Source of the DNA: Protula sp. h YS-2021
Lineage: Eukaryota > Annelida > Polychaeta > Sabellida > Serpulidae
DNA: 64,000 nucleotides
Direction: 5' to 3'
NCBI GenBank assembly: GCA_949752745.1
Contig: OX457024.1
Coordinates: 108,244,287-108,308,286, forward strand
A program made the position numbers and the translations under genes. Each line of letters opens with the position of its first letter. Position 1 is the first letter of the stretch. A model generated the notes under the pieces. The model was given only the letters and a program-made list of their open reading frames with translations, ran no database searches and was not told where the DNA came from. Positions 14,222 through 26,220 of the stretch are shown here, one piece after another.

Positions 14222-14229
14222 TATAAATA
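14222..14229 (+). promoter_or_regulatory. Probable TATA box of the glycosyltransferase-like gene
   Basis: TATAAATA sits in a local context of CC-TATAAATAG-CC. A start site about 30 bp downstream (near 14252) would give a short untranslated exon ending at a GTAAGG donor at 14323. A strong acceptor (T-run then CAG) at 14902 lies 31 bp before the ATG. The arrangement is coherent, but transcription has not been observed. Confidence 0.45.
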
Positions 14230-14933
14230 GCCTTGTGTAGAACTCATTATAAATGCCAAACCTTAGTATACTGTTTGCTCTGAGCTAATAGAACACGAAG
14301 GTCTCGTCTATTTCTTTCTATTGTAAGGCGGGTGTATTTGCTAAGAGGCCCCTTGTATGAGTTATTTGACCATACTGAGATAAGAGCGGGCCAGTACTAT
14401 TAATCCGAGATTTTAGGTTCAATTTTGCTCTGATCTACACACGGCACATGCAAACCCAATTTAAACTTGTTTAAAATGGATTAAAATCGTGATTAAAATT
14501 TTAGATGGAAGGAATTGTGCCTTGAAAGTCACCGGCATTACTTACAATAAACAGTATGTATGTTTTAATAAGAAGGTAAAATTTTACAAGGTTATTATTC
14601 ATTTTTGTGTACACGCAATGATATCTGGTATTTTCTGTGAGCCTTTCGTGAATAAAAGTTACCACTTACGGAAAAATTAAAATTGTTAATCGTTAGTCTT
14701 CTCTAATATTTGTCTGTTCATAAACATTTTAGGATTTCTGTCTAATCAACTAATAAATTCAGCTATACACAGTTCAGTATCAGTTCCTTACTTATATCTG
14801 TTGAGTTTGTGTTCATTGTTCACTGAAACCGCAGTATGGACTGTTTGCCATATTTTCATGTCTCTTTCCCGAATTTCTTTCATACTGTTGTTTTTTTTTC
14901 AGATAAGTTACTAAATTAGTAGTGGCTGTAGAA

Positions 14934-15755
14934 ATGCCGAAGTTCAGAATAAGACGAGTATTTCTTCTTATTGTTGTTGCACTTTTTTGCCAATACCTCA
15001 TCAGTGAAATTGCAAATATTTCTAATTATATCCTCACAAAACAAGCGGGAACGTCAAAGGTTATACTATGGAATAACTATATGCCTCTGGGTGAGTCGAG
15101 GAATGTCAAAACAACAGCGATGACGGTTAATAGTACCGTAACAACAGCCAATAGCACCCTGTTACATGCATCACGTGATGTGACTTTCAGCGAACCCATT
15201 CCCATAGCGGCGATGCAAAAAGTACAGCGTAATCACAGTCATGATTTTGCAGAACCACAAATTAAAAAACAATCAACATTCAATCAAACTGGAACTTCAT
15301 TCGTACCTTCTGGTCCAAATGAAGAAATAACAAAGGGTAGGATAAAGCGGATCTTGGATAGGGCTATGTGCACAAATACGTCCTTGACGAATAACGCATC
15401 GTCTCTTGTGTTATGTAATAGAACATCAAACACTAGCAGGATAGTTTTACTGACCACAATGTATTACAATGGTCCTAGCAAAATGTTTATTTTTAGAAAC
15501 GTTATTGAACAATGGCCAAGTCTGGGCAATGCGGTGCAGCCCGTGTTGTTTTTAACGGATAGTAGTGTAAATATATATCCAGGGTTTATACAGCGAGCAT
15601 GCACCAAAGGCTGGATTGTTTTAAAGGTAAGAAATGCATTCATAAAAACCTGATAGAAGCTTTGCTGTAACGCACAACTGCTCCAATGCTGTTATCCAAT
15701 AATCTTGAGAAATTTGTCTCAATCATAACAGAAAAAGCATGATAAGTTAATTAAA

Positions 15756-15814
<59 letters not shown>

Positions 15815-18800
15815 CGCCGAAGTAAAAATTATCGAGACCGGCTTTTGAAAACATAAAATTTTGCTGTTGCTGTACAGAATTAATATCAGAATATCATTAA
15901 TACTCCAATATTTTGCGAGCGTTCTGTTATTTTGATAGATTTTTAGTTTTATTGTTTTTATCTTGTATATATTATATATTGTATAAAATAGGCGTTACCG
16001 AGACCGCCTCAAAATTTCGACTTAACAATTAATATTATATATGGAAAGATTTTTTATTTTATGCGTGATTTTATATCTTAAATATTGATTTTCAATGAAA
16101 ATTAGCTAAACCTGCGAACTTGAGCAACAACAGTTTTATATTCACTTGCAAAACTTTAAGGAAGTTGATTTCAGTATCAATATGATATTTGTAACTTGCG
16201 TTGTGAAGAGCATGAAACCTGTTTCGATGTCCATTTAACTAAACTCTTATTAACTACTCATTTGTTTTGACTACAACTCTTTCATTCCTACCTTCTTAAT
16301 GTCAAAACCTGTTTTATTACCCAACATTAAAACATCTTTCGTTGTTTTTGTTGCTGTGTATGTTATGCAAGGTACCAGAATGTAACAAGTATGGATTCCC
16401 AGTCTTAAAGTCCTTGTTTGGTGCTGCTGAAGACATTTTCCCAAATTCTATTTGGGTTGGATATGCAAACGGCGATATTCTGTTCAACAGAGGCAACTAT
16501 TTTTATTTTATATATATAAGAGAGAGACACATGTATATGTGGTTTTGACAGACATAAGACATATCATGAATGTCTTCTTTACTTATGTCCTGTGAATTTC
16601 CAAAAGGCATAAATATCAAATGCAGTTATTGTGTTACTATTCGGATATTTTTGTTTTTAATTTACGTTCTGAAATTCATAAAATATATTTATGAATCATT
16701 TTCCGATTTTACTCTCCGAAGTACATTAAAATTAGCAGCTCAGTAATTTTCTAGGGCATCATTTTTATGCTCAGGTGTTAGTTTTTATTCCTATAACAAA
16801 CTTTAATTTAATTAATTAAAACACTCAGCGCTTATTGCATGCTTCTTGTGTGATCACATTTTGCTATTTTTTCTTACTCTTTAAATAGCATCATTTTTAT
16901 AATATCGTTGTGAATCAGATCATGTTTAACATGTGTTGATTGTCTTGGTACATGTGCAAATTATTAATTGTACGAAAAGCTTGCATTTCAATCATATCAC
17001 ACAAAACCCTTATAAAACAGCTTTTCCATAATTTTTTGCACAATTTGTAATCTGTTCAGGTTTAGTAAGAACTTTGGATTATCTTCACAAGCTACCAACG
17101 ATGAGAGTCCAGATGGTTGTTGGACAGAGATTTGATATATTGGTAGGCATAAAAAGTTGGTTGTAAACTCAGTTTTAAACAAAAGAATGAAACTTACTTT
17201 AATATTTCGATCTGAAAATGAAAAAGTGCATGAAGTTCGTTTTACAATCTGTTTGTAAAATATTGAATGGGATATTACGTTTATTAAAAACTGAATAGAA
17301 TATTGCTTGAGCATAAGTCCGTATGTGAAATATTAAATGGAACTCTGTGTGGAATCCGTTTTTGAAATACTGAATGGCATACTACCTGGAATCTGTTTGC
17401 AAAATACTGATTGGAATGTGGGTTGAAATCATCCGCTTATACATTTATTTAATTACATCTATGTTATAACACTTGCAGTTGAAAATAAACCAAAGCTTAA
17501 CGTCTGATGCCGATTTTGAAAACATGATAAAGCAGACAAATTTGAGGGGGCATCATGCAATTGACTATTTCATAACGCCAGTAAACAACTACCCCTGGCA
17601 CAAAATTCCACCGTTTGTTGTTGGAAGAAGTGGATTTGACACGTGGCTGGTAATTTAATATTTATTATTTATTTAAAAGTCTAACAGATAATTAACAGAT
17701 GATATGACGTTTAACCATCTGAGTGGTATCTGAAGTACTTTTAATTTTATATACTTTGATGGCATATCTAATTTTAGTCTGTTTGATCAAAATCAGGTGG
17801 CTGAAAATGTTTAGAAAATCTGTTGCAACTTTAAAAATCTACTTAAAATACAAATCATGTTTTCCTTCATGTAACATGTAACATGTAACATGAAAGGTTT
17901 GGTGGACTAGAAAGCAGAAAATGGTCGCTGTTGATGCTACAGAATCAATCAAAGCTGCGCATCAAGGTACTTAATATCGAGACTTTCGCTAATAAAAGGC
18001 TTCAATATTTCATTTCCAAAAGGTCAAAACTAGGCTTTGTCAACATCCTATTAATGTCAACATTATATTAAGTGGAGATCCACATGCAGGACACCTAGCT
18101 TACAATCCAGTTTATCAGTATCAAGCAGAAAGCATATACTCGCAATAGGTGTGAGATATGTTAAATACATTAGTTTAAAATTCCTGTAAATGAGAACGCT
18201 TGTTCTATACTTTTGCCCTTTCTTTTACCTATTCAAAACAAGCAACGACTCGAAGCATAAGTGAATTTGATGCGTTATACACGTTACTGTCCGTCTGCTC
18301 TCTAACCACAATTTACAAATGCAGGCAGATTTAGTTGACTGCTTTACATTCCATTTTGGATATGTTGATAAAATGAACCGTTAACAAAGATAATAATTTT
18401 CTTTTAGGTATACATGGTCAATCTACAATTCAAAATTCTCACCGGTCAAGATCAAAGGGACTACATTCTAACGATGCTCTCTTAAAGGGTTGCGTCTTTT
18501 CTGTCGGGCGTACACAGTGCCTGAAATACAAGACGCAAGATTTATACAACAACCCAATGCTTCGCTTTCCTATTCAATTTGCAAATAAGATAAATACTGA
18601 GGATTTACAGGCAATCCTCAAATACACTGTGGAGTCCGCCACTGTAAGGTTATTAATAGAACACCATCATAACTACTCTGAGATATACAGTCCAGATGTG
18701 AAACTACTTCTCAGCAAGATCAATTTTACAGCTACCGCTTTCAGATCTTATTCTGATAGGGTTATTGTGAATTCTACACTCGATAACTCTACGCATTTAA

Positions 18801-19021
18801 TACCCAAAAATGTACAATCGACGTATGCATTTTTAACCAAAGATGCAATTAAAGACGTACTGAGTGATTTTCCAGATGTATCTGACATGCACAATGGTGT
18901 GAAAGACAAATCTAATATTGTATTAATGGAAAGAATACAATATCCTCGACATTGTAGAAATTTGCATGACCCGCGGCAAATACCAGTGCAAATCATTCAT
19001 GTCCAATTTTCTAACGTATAA
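14934..19021 (+). CDS. Type II membrane protein, glycosyltransferase-like, six exons, complete
   Basis: Exons: 14934-15626, 16372-16492, 17060-17142, 17479-17649, 17897-17966 and 18408-19021. They sum to 1,752 bp, exactly 584 codons, and all phases match. The protein begins MPKFRIRR followed by a hydrophobic stretch to about residue 26, a type II signal anchor. A Ser/Thr/Asn-rich stem with several N-glycosylation sites follows. The luminal domain starts near residue 168 (IVLLTTMYYNG), continues with WPSLGNAVQPVLFLTD and VGYANGDILF (residues 260-269, NGD possibly in a DXD-like position), then VVGQRF, AIDYFITP, PWHKIPPFVVGRSGFDTWL and VDATESIKAAHQ. From memory, this motif series marks an expanded, uncharacterised family in molluscs and amphioxus. 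A Golgi glycosyltransferase-like role is inferred from layout only. Intron 2 needs a GC donor at 16493. Exons 3 and 5 are too short to show as open frames but fit exactly. Confidence 0.8.
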
Positions 19022-19435
19022 AGGTACGGCTAAATAGTATACCTGTTTGATAATATACATAAAATGTCCACCGCCACGCTCATCGTTAAGTGTACCCCTA
19101 GTAGAGAAAAACTGCTAATCGAGCCACGCCATGCAAATAATTTTAGCTGGAATTTTTATTAAACAGTTCTTATTTAGGTCAATTTATTAATTACCTTTTT
19201 CGGATGTTATGATCAAGCAGTTAACTTTGTCAGTTAAGTGTACAGTTAACTTTTGCGGTTATGGGCACAAGAGTTTTGACAGAAATTTTGTTAGACACTT
19301 GCTACTTTTCAGAACTAGTGATTGTTTTATTTAATATATATTCTTTCCTGTTACAGCTTATCTAAGAGAGTTATAGCTTACGCAGAGGAGTACTTTTTAC
19401 ACTTGAACTGGTCTTCAATATATACTGTGTTATGA

Positions 19436-19441
19436 AATAAA
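19436..19441 (+). terminator. Poly(A) signal AATAAA
   Basis: AATAAA lies 415 bp after the stop codon of the glycosyltransferase-like gene and is the first canonical hexamer downstream. It probably ends this transcript. Confidence 0.5.
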
Positions 19442-19870
19442 CCTTCCTCAAATGTTAACATTATTTCGCTTAGTCATAAGGCATTGTATTTTCAAGTTTT
19501 AGGTGAAAGTCTATCTGTGTTTAAGGAAGATATTAATACACTGCCTCAATGAAAGTACAAATATACTTCCATATGGTAATATTTGAGAGGGAGGGCGTAT
19601 CGCCATAAAAAATTTAAGAGAGAACTACATAGGGTACATTCGTGCAAAACTGGAAAGTAATCTGATCAAAACTATATGTGAAGAAGCATTTCAAGTAAAA
19701 TGTTACCTGCTCACGTACAAATACAGATGCCTCTATTGGCATTAATAAACCAGCCAACGTCAGTTGGTCTCAGGCACACACATCACGGAAGGATAAAAAA
19801 GATGGGAATAACCCACCAACTAAAGCCGTGGGGTTGAAAAACGCGTGAGTCGTATTTAGTGTGATCTTAC

Positions 19871-20075
19871 TTACTTACTTACTTACTTACTTATCCTCTT
19901 CGCCCCAAGTGGTACATAAGGCCTCAACGAGTCTCGTAGTTTAATTTGTTGAGGTTTCCATATCTAGCTAGTTTTTACAGGGTAGGGAAGTTAACCCCAC
20001 GCCCAATCCTCCTCCTTTTCCCGGGCTTGGGACCGGCAGGCTTTTCCATAGGATCCACCTGGGGGAGTTATTTAG
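19871..20075. repeat. (ACTT)n plus interspersed-repeat body
   Basis: An ACTT microsatellite of about six units leads into TCCTCTTCGCCCCAAGTGG and a body containing CCCGGGCTTGGGACCGGC. The GC-rich body next to a tetranucleotide run in AT-rich DNA looks like a short interspersed element with its simple-repeat tail. Family not identified. Confidence 0.5.
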
Positions 20076-20219
20076 TGTGATTATTGATTATAAAATGCCT
20101 TTGCCATTCCAGGTGCTGTCTATTGTGATTTAGACATGACACTGCACTTCTCCTTTCTCATTTTTTATCATACAAGCTCACAAGAAAAATTAAATCCCTA
20201 TTTGGTTCTGTACGTCAGT

Positions 20220-20840
20220 GCTAAAATGGAGCGGGCCCTCTTAGACCGTATAAGCCGTATTTAATGCAGCCAGTTTCTTTGGTATGTGTTGTGATCTTAT
20301 GAAAAGGTTCACTTGCCATTCTACTTTAAAAAGACGTGAAATTTCGAAAAGAAAGGAATTTAGCAGAATCCCTGTTTAATGTGGAAATTTATAAGCTCAT
20401 TACAAGGAAAAGGATACAGAAATGTGATAAAGAAAAGATAGAAATATAAACCTCATTAACTTACAATATTTCTAAAGTTTCATCATTAAAATATGATAGT
20501 TGTCCCTTAAATCAAGTGACAAGTTTCGTCTTTAAAGAAGACGGTTTTAACGTACAAAGAGGAGTTTTGACTAAGCATCTCATTTTCTATCGCTGGGCAG
20601 CATATATCACTCCCATCGACACACGAGGGAAGCGATGAGGAAATGGCACAGTGCTATCCGGTGCGTTCAATCGCAAATGCTTATATAGTTCCAGGTGACA
20701 GACAGTTTGGACAGAAGAGGTGGCTGGAGTGAGGTCGCTCAGGATAAACGTTATGATCGTTGCTTGGGCAATACTGCAATATATAGGCATCATGGAAAAT
20801 CTGTAGAATAGTAACTTTAAATGATGCATACATAGAGCCT
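20220..20840. repeat. Diverged long repeat, copy 1
   Basis: Matches 25710-26220 in the same orientation. Shared landmarks, in order, are CTTATGAAAAGG-TCACTTG, AAAAAGAAAGGAATT, CATTAAAA-ATAGTTGTCC, AAGTTTCGTCTT-AAAGAAG and TTTCAATGATGCATA-like ends. The copies differ by many substitutions and indels, so the duplication is old. Confidence 0.75.
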
Positions 20841-23165
20841 ATAGCACACAATTTAAATTCTTTGTACTTGCCCCCTTTTCTTCCCTTCCTTTTCTTGTTT
20901 TTACACCTTTCCTTTTCTTTTTTCTCCTTTTTCCTTCAAAAAATTGCCTTCTAAATTACTGATTTAAAAAACGACTGAACACATCATACAGGAACCGTCT
21001 GTAAGCTGCGTGTCCCATCAATATTCCGTTTTCTGGCAATTATCCCATTTGCTGCCCCATAGAGTCCAAAAAAACCTAAAAACAGTGTACATATGCACCA
21101 ATGTAACCAGAAACTATCTTTTCGAAATCAGGGGCCTTTTACGTCTTCATATCGCCCATTTGGTTTTATTTCCTATTTTGAACTGTCAAGAATGATACAA
21201 AACCTTCGGACAAAATAAAGGCTCATTGATGAATAGTTTATAGCTATATTGTACCCAAAAAATACTCAACAGTGCCCATCCATTCTCTCTCACTCTCTGC
21301 CTGAATTGCTGTTTTTATTTAGAAACTCGATACAACTATCAAAATTAACAAAAAGAAAACATAAAATTAGAATCTCTTACAGTTATAAGTTTTTGCAATT
21401 ATAACTTCAAATAGCTCAAACTTTGGCATTAGCTATGCAGTACGTTATAGCATAATAATATCGAAAATAAAACGTTTATCTGACACTCTAACATTAGTCA
21501 TGTAATTTATGACACTAAATCAAGCTGTGTTAATTGTTTTTTTTTTTTGTTTTTTTATGTTCTTATTATCTATCAACAAAATTAATCATAAAATAGTTTT
21601 CTTTTTAATCGCACCTTATTACATCAAACATTTTCATTCTTTTTGACAGTTTGAATTTTATATTTTATTACAAAAACAATATATTTTAACCAACTCACTA
21701 GCACAGACCAAAAAAGGTAGTGTGAGTGATTTCTCGAATTATATTATATTTTAAACAGATTGCGTTTTCTGATGCATAGGATTTTGAAACTATGTTGCTT
21801 GCAGCGTATTGTTTGTGGACTCTATTGTGATTTATCATGGCGTTCTTTTTACGTTTTCAGTTATTATATTTCAATTTGCAAAAATTTCTGTCCAGTCGTT
21901 GTTTTCCAAAAATATAAATTCTTTTTGCCATCGCTGGATACAGCTGAGGGTTACATGCTATTGCTTGATTAGGTGTGAGTAAATTAGTTTAGAGAACGTG
22001 TTCAATATATTAAAATCTTGGCTTATAGTTTTCAGTATTGGTTGAACAGTACGATTTAGAGAAATATGAGAATCGTAATGCTACTATTTTTCCATCTTTA
22101 GGAATGGAATGTTTCTTTTAATAAATTTGGGTTTTTGAATTCTCCATTTTCATTTATAAGATCGTGTAATGTTAAGATGTTTAACTTACAGATTCATCAA
22201 AATAAAAAGCAGTGTTGTTAATGCTGATGTTTTTTTTACCAGATATATTCACCCAAAATATCAGTTAATGACTTTGGGTCTTTTTACTTAAATACCATTT
22301 GCATTCATAGATTATAAAAAAGCCCTTTACTGGAATTTTATATATCTATAAAGTCAAATGTGTCTAAAAGCATCTACACTACTCTTTAATGTGATAACCA
22401 CCCTCCTAAAGCAGGCGTGTAAAACCACAGTAAGAGATCGCAACTCCCCTAATAAAGTTGCCGCAGTATTAAATCAAAAGAAGATGCAACTTCCTGGAGC
22501 CGTGATAACTGTGTGCCCAGCTCTCCCACAATGCCCTGCTGCTGAAGAAGGAAAGAAGGACGGCAGAAAGTAGAAACCTCCTCGTTTGCAGAGCCCACTC
22601 AATGCAAACTGTTTGCTGACAGTAAGGTAAAACCTGGAAATGAAAAACCGAGAAAATCACTCGAAACCATCCCACTGTCTATTATGCATAACTCAAACTA
22701 CGTTCTGATGGCCGGAAAGCATTTACCGAACAAAAGTCAGTCTGAAAAAACCTAGGAACATGTAGGAATCAGCAAAGTCAGCAAATATAGCAAACGTACA
22801 CGAAGCAGGCCCAAACTTACAGTATACGTAGTAAATATATCCACGATATCCACAACAGGGTGCATTTACCTTGATTTTGATCTGTCATTTTTTCAAAAAA
22901 AATAACTGGAGAAAAACTTCTGTCACTCGGATCACGATAAGTTGTGTATGGTTTGATCACATGATAGGAACTGCAGCGTGCGCTGATTGGTCGGTTGGCT
23001 GACAGGCATATTAAATATAGAAACAGGGCACTTGCTATGGGTACCCATGCGGTGCTTTGTGCTCCAAACATTTTTTTAATTTATTATGGGTCGCGATAAC
23101 CAAGGTTAATACATTGTAAAACCCATAGTGATGGCTTCTTAGTCTACAAGCTATTTTTGCAATTA
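20841..23165. other. Intergenic AT-rich DNA without a recognised gene
   Basis: Several 60-85 codon frames occur, none with a known motif. A CCAAT box beside an E-box-like CATGTG (minus-strand sense, about 22955-22990) is the only regulatory-looking cluster; no gene could be attached to it. Confidence 0.35.
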
Positions 23166-23167
23166 AA

Positions 23168-23528
23168 AAGCCAAATCACACTTTAAATGTTTCGAATAAA
23201 ATGCTGAAGAATTTTGAATTTTGACTGCGAGGAAACCAGGTAAACAAATAAAGAAATGATAGAAAATTATAGAAGAAATACGACAAAAACAGTTCATACC
23301 CGGAACACAAAAGAAATTGAAACTTAAAGCTATTTGTTAAAACGTTTAATTAATTTTAAAATAGTATACGTGGTTGTTAAAAACACGATTACTTTGGTGC
23401 AAAAGAAATTTGACATTTAGACGAAATCTCTTAATCACTTCTTTCATTTTTCACCCGGTTAGTATTTGTACTCGGAACGCAGAATTTTTGCGCATTTTAT
23501 TGGAAACGTCCAAAGTGTGATTTGGCTT
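23168..23528. mobile_element. Short DNA transposon (MITE) with about 60-bp inverted ends
   Basis: The left end starts AAGCCAAATCACACTTT and the right end is its exact reverse complement over 17 bp. Similarity then continues inward for about 40 bp more, including AATAAAATGC on both arms. The 361-bp length and lack of coding capacity fit a non-autonomous DNA element. A target duplication is not clear, so the superfamily is unknown. Confidence 0.75.
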
Positions 23529-23734
23529 ATATGTAAACTAATGTTTAAAGATCGTGTGATGGCTTGCATCTTCGAAAATGTACATGATGAACGAAAGCAA
23601 CAAATTTGATGTTTTTCCGCTGTTTCTAAGATTTATCCCAAAAATTTTGAAAAAAGTTTGATAATATATCCCAAAAATGATGCAAAAGTACGAGTAGGTA
23701 GCAAAAGTACCCTAATTTATCCATTTTTTTTCCA

Positions 23735-23790
23735 AAAGTAGGTAGGTAGGTAGGTGGATAGGTAGATAGGTAGGTAGGTAGATAGGTAGG
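23735..23790. repeat. (GGTA)n-like microsatellite
   Basis: An imperfect run of GGTA with interspersed GATA and GGAT units. It yields a spurious minus-strand frame. Confidence 0.9.
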
Positions 23791-23859
23791 TATTTTTCAA
23801 ATACAAGCAGCGGAATAGTTTTATTACATTCCAATGCTCATTGTTCTTTGCTGTTGTGG

Positions 23860-23940
23860 GTTCGACCGCCACAGAGTGCTTGCATAACGATTTCTTATGT
23901 AGTGAATAGACGCTCTCTGGTGGTATCAAAGCACACGTTG
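23860..23940 (+). repeat. SINE-like repeat, copy 1
   Basis: About 76 bp around GCCACAGAGTGCTTGCATA match, in reverse complement, the stretch at 25415-25485. A GGGTTCGACC block resembles a polymerase III B box, which suggests a tRNA-derived SINE, but no clear A box was seen. Confidence 0.5.
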
Positions 23941-24279
23941 ATTATGCTCATTTATGTCACATGCAATAGATATTTTAGTTCATATTTATTAAGGTGGTAA
24001 AGCTGCAAGGTGTAGCAGTAAAAGCGGTTTCCAAACTAGTCCAAATTTCCCTACATGACAGCGAAATGACATCCATTTACAATGGTAGAAGGCCAGAGGC
24101 ACAATATATGTGTTCAAAAACAATTCTTTGACTTTCGAGATAATTAACATCTTCCAATTCTTTTAACCCATCTGACTTCGTTGGGCAGATCTTAACCCAT
24201 CAGTAAAATGGGTAATCGTCGTGTATATCTTCGCATGTAAATGTTTACTTAAAATGGTTCTCCTCCCTGTTTTTTGCTC

Positions 24280-25060
24280 AGATTCCTTTCAAATTATGTG
24301 CGAATGTTCTGTAGGTAAGCATCTCTTGAAAAAATTCTTTTTCTATATTTACTTTTTAGCAATCCTGCAAAACTTGGCTAAATGGAGGTATTTATAATTT
24401 TTGGATGCCAATTTTTAAATGCTATTACTTGCACTATTTGGATCAGACTGTCTTTAAATTTTGTGCGAATGTTCACTGGGTAGCCTCTCTTTATCTTTAA
24501 ATTTCTTGGTGACCCAATTGGTCAAATAGAGGGCATCTTAGATTTTGTTTTAAGATAATTGTCCAAAGGAATTTTGATGTGATTGCCTTCAGATTGTGCA
24601 TAAAGTTTACTAGCCGGTCCACTGTTAAAAAATCACCTTTTTATGCCAAACAGCAAAAAATTTGCAAAATGTGGGGGTAGGAAATTGTAAAATATTTAAG
24701 TAGCCAATTTTTAAAACGCTTTTCTCTCACAATTTTAACTGAATTTTTCAAAATTTTATACGAATACTTTATACGAATACGAATACGAATATGTTTCTCT
24801 TTTGAAAGATTACTTTTCTGGCGATTCTCAAAAATTGTTTTCGTTTTTCAAAACACGCTTTCTGCTGCAGTTTTATTGGATTTATTCGATATTTTCTTTA
24901 AAAATCTATTTTTGTCTTAGCGCAACTCCAAAAAGTTGGCCATTTGCCACCATTTGAATGTTTTCAAGGTCAGGTTTACATAGTTCTTTTACAAATAAAT
25001 TTAATAATTTCAGTTAGAATGCATTCATTTTATCGGCATAATCCTTTGAAAATATTTTAG
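24280..25060. repeat. Very degenerate tandem repeat of about 150 bp
   Basis: Loosely repeated phrases (AAATT-TGTGCGAATGTTC, GGCAATTCT or CCAATTTTTAAA, TTTGG-T-AGACT) recur about every 130-160 bp four to five times. No coding frame. Its outer sides are the two inverted SINE-like copies. Confidence 0.4.
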
Positions 25061-25414
25061 TGATCGGGTTTTAAAATATGACTACCACTTCTTTGCAACC
25101 AAACAAGCCTATTGATACTTGATTCACTAGATCTCTACTGGTTACAATGTCCCTGCCTATTCTTCTTGCCGACAATCTTGTTTTAGGAAGTAGAAAAATA
25201 AATTATGTCGCTTTATTCTACCTAAACTACAAGTGGTGTACCATTTATATTTTTTGGCATTAACATTTTTAACGCGTACACACACTTTTAGTGACACTGA
25301 TTCAGAAATTCATGCCGCCAATCATCATTAGTTTGTACCACTTCTGCGAGGAAATTATAGTGGTAATATTTTACTATTTTACTGGTAATATCCTCTAGTC
25401 TAATACTTATGCTA

Positions 25415-25485
25415 TGCTACCCCCGGAGAGTGTCAGTTTATTGCATAAGATATCGCTATGCAAGCACTCTGTGGGAGTGGAATCC
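25415..25485 (-). repeat. SINE-like repeat, copy 2 (inverted)
   Basis: Reverse-complement partner of 23860-23940; the perfect core is CACAGAGTGCTTGCATA. The outer part of this copy is more diverged. Confidence 0.5.
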
Positions 25486-25709
25486 ACAAAAGAAAAAATC
25501 GAAAAGTATTGACTAAAAGATATATGTATGACCCTTTTCCTTTTCTTTAACATTTTCTCATGTGACATCGAAAAGGTAATTTTTAAAGAAAAGTCACCTG
25601 AAGAACATTCTTCTGAAATTTAGAACAAATCCAATCAAAACTGCTTGGAAGGCACTGTACTCTCACAAGGAAGATTGAATGCGTAGTTGGTTTGTTCTTT
25701 AATGCTAAG

Positions 25710-26220
25710 ATAGTGTTGGCGCTCTTAGACCTTAGATGTATTTGATGTAACTTAACCATTTTGTTTGATGTATATTTCGATTCTTATGAAAAGGGTCACT
25801 TGGCATTCTTCTTTATAAACGTGTAAATTTAAAAAGAAAGGAATTAATTATGGATACTTATAAGCTGATTACGAGGGAAATGATGTGGAAATGTCACACC
25901 AGTATGGGAATGAGACAAATCTAAACTTGACTTACGTACAATATTTTCAGTTTCTTCATTAAAACATAATAGTTGTCCAAAGAATCAATAACAAAAGTTT
26001 CGTCTTCAAAGAAGGAAATTTTGCGCACAAATTGAACTTTAAAGAAGCGTCTTATTTCCATATTGCTCTCCGTCATATATTACTCCTCTCGTAAATTGAC
26101 ACAGGGAAGCGATATGAAATGGCGCAGCGTGGTTTGGGCGACAATACAGTATTATATGATTATGTAAAAACTGTGCAAGATAACTTTCAATGATGCATAA
26201 ACGAAGAACTTAGACATCAC
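25710..26220. repeat. Diverged long repeat, copy 2
   Basis: Direct-orientation partner of 20220-20840, about 5.5 kb away. It is shorter because of internal deletions: the part corresponding to 20640-20750 is mostly missing. Confidence 0.75.

Noticed and set aside
18408..18485. Exon 6 of the glycosyltransferase-like gene read directly after exon 4
   Set aside because: That join is out of frame and stops quickly; inserting the 70-bp exon at 17897-17966 restores phase and motif order.
22817..23071. 84-codon minus-strand frame overlapping a CCAAT box
   Set aside because: No motif; a CCAAT box inside the frame suggests regulatory or random DNA.
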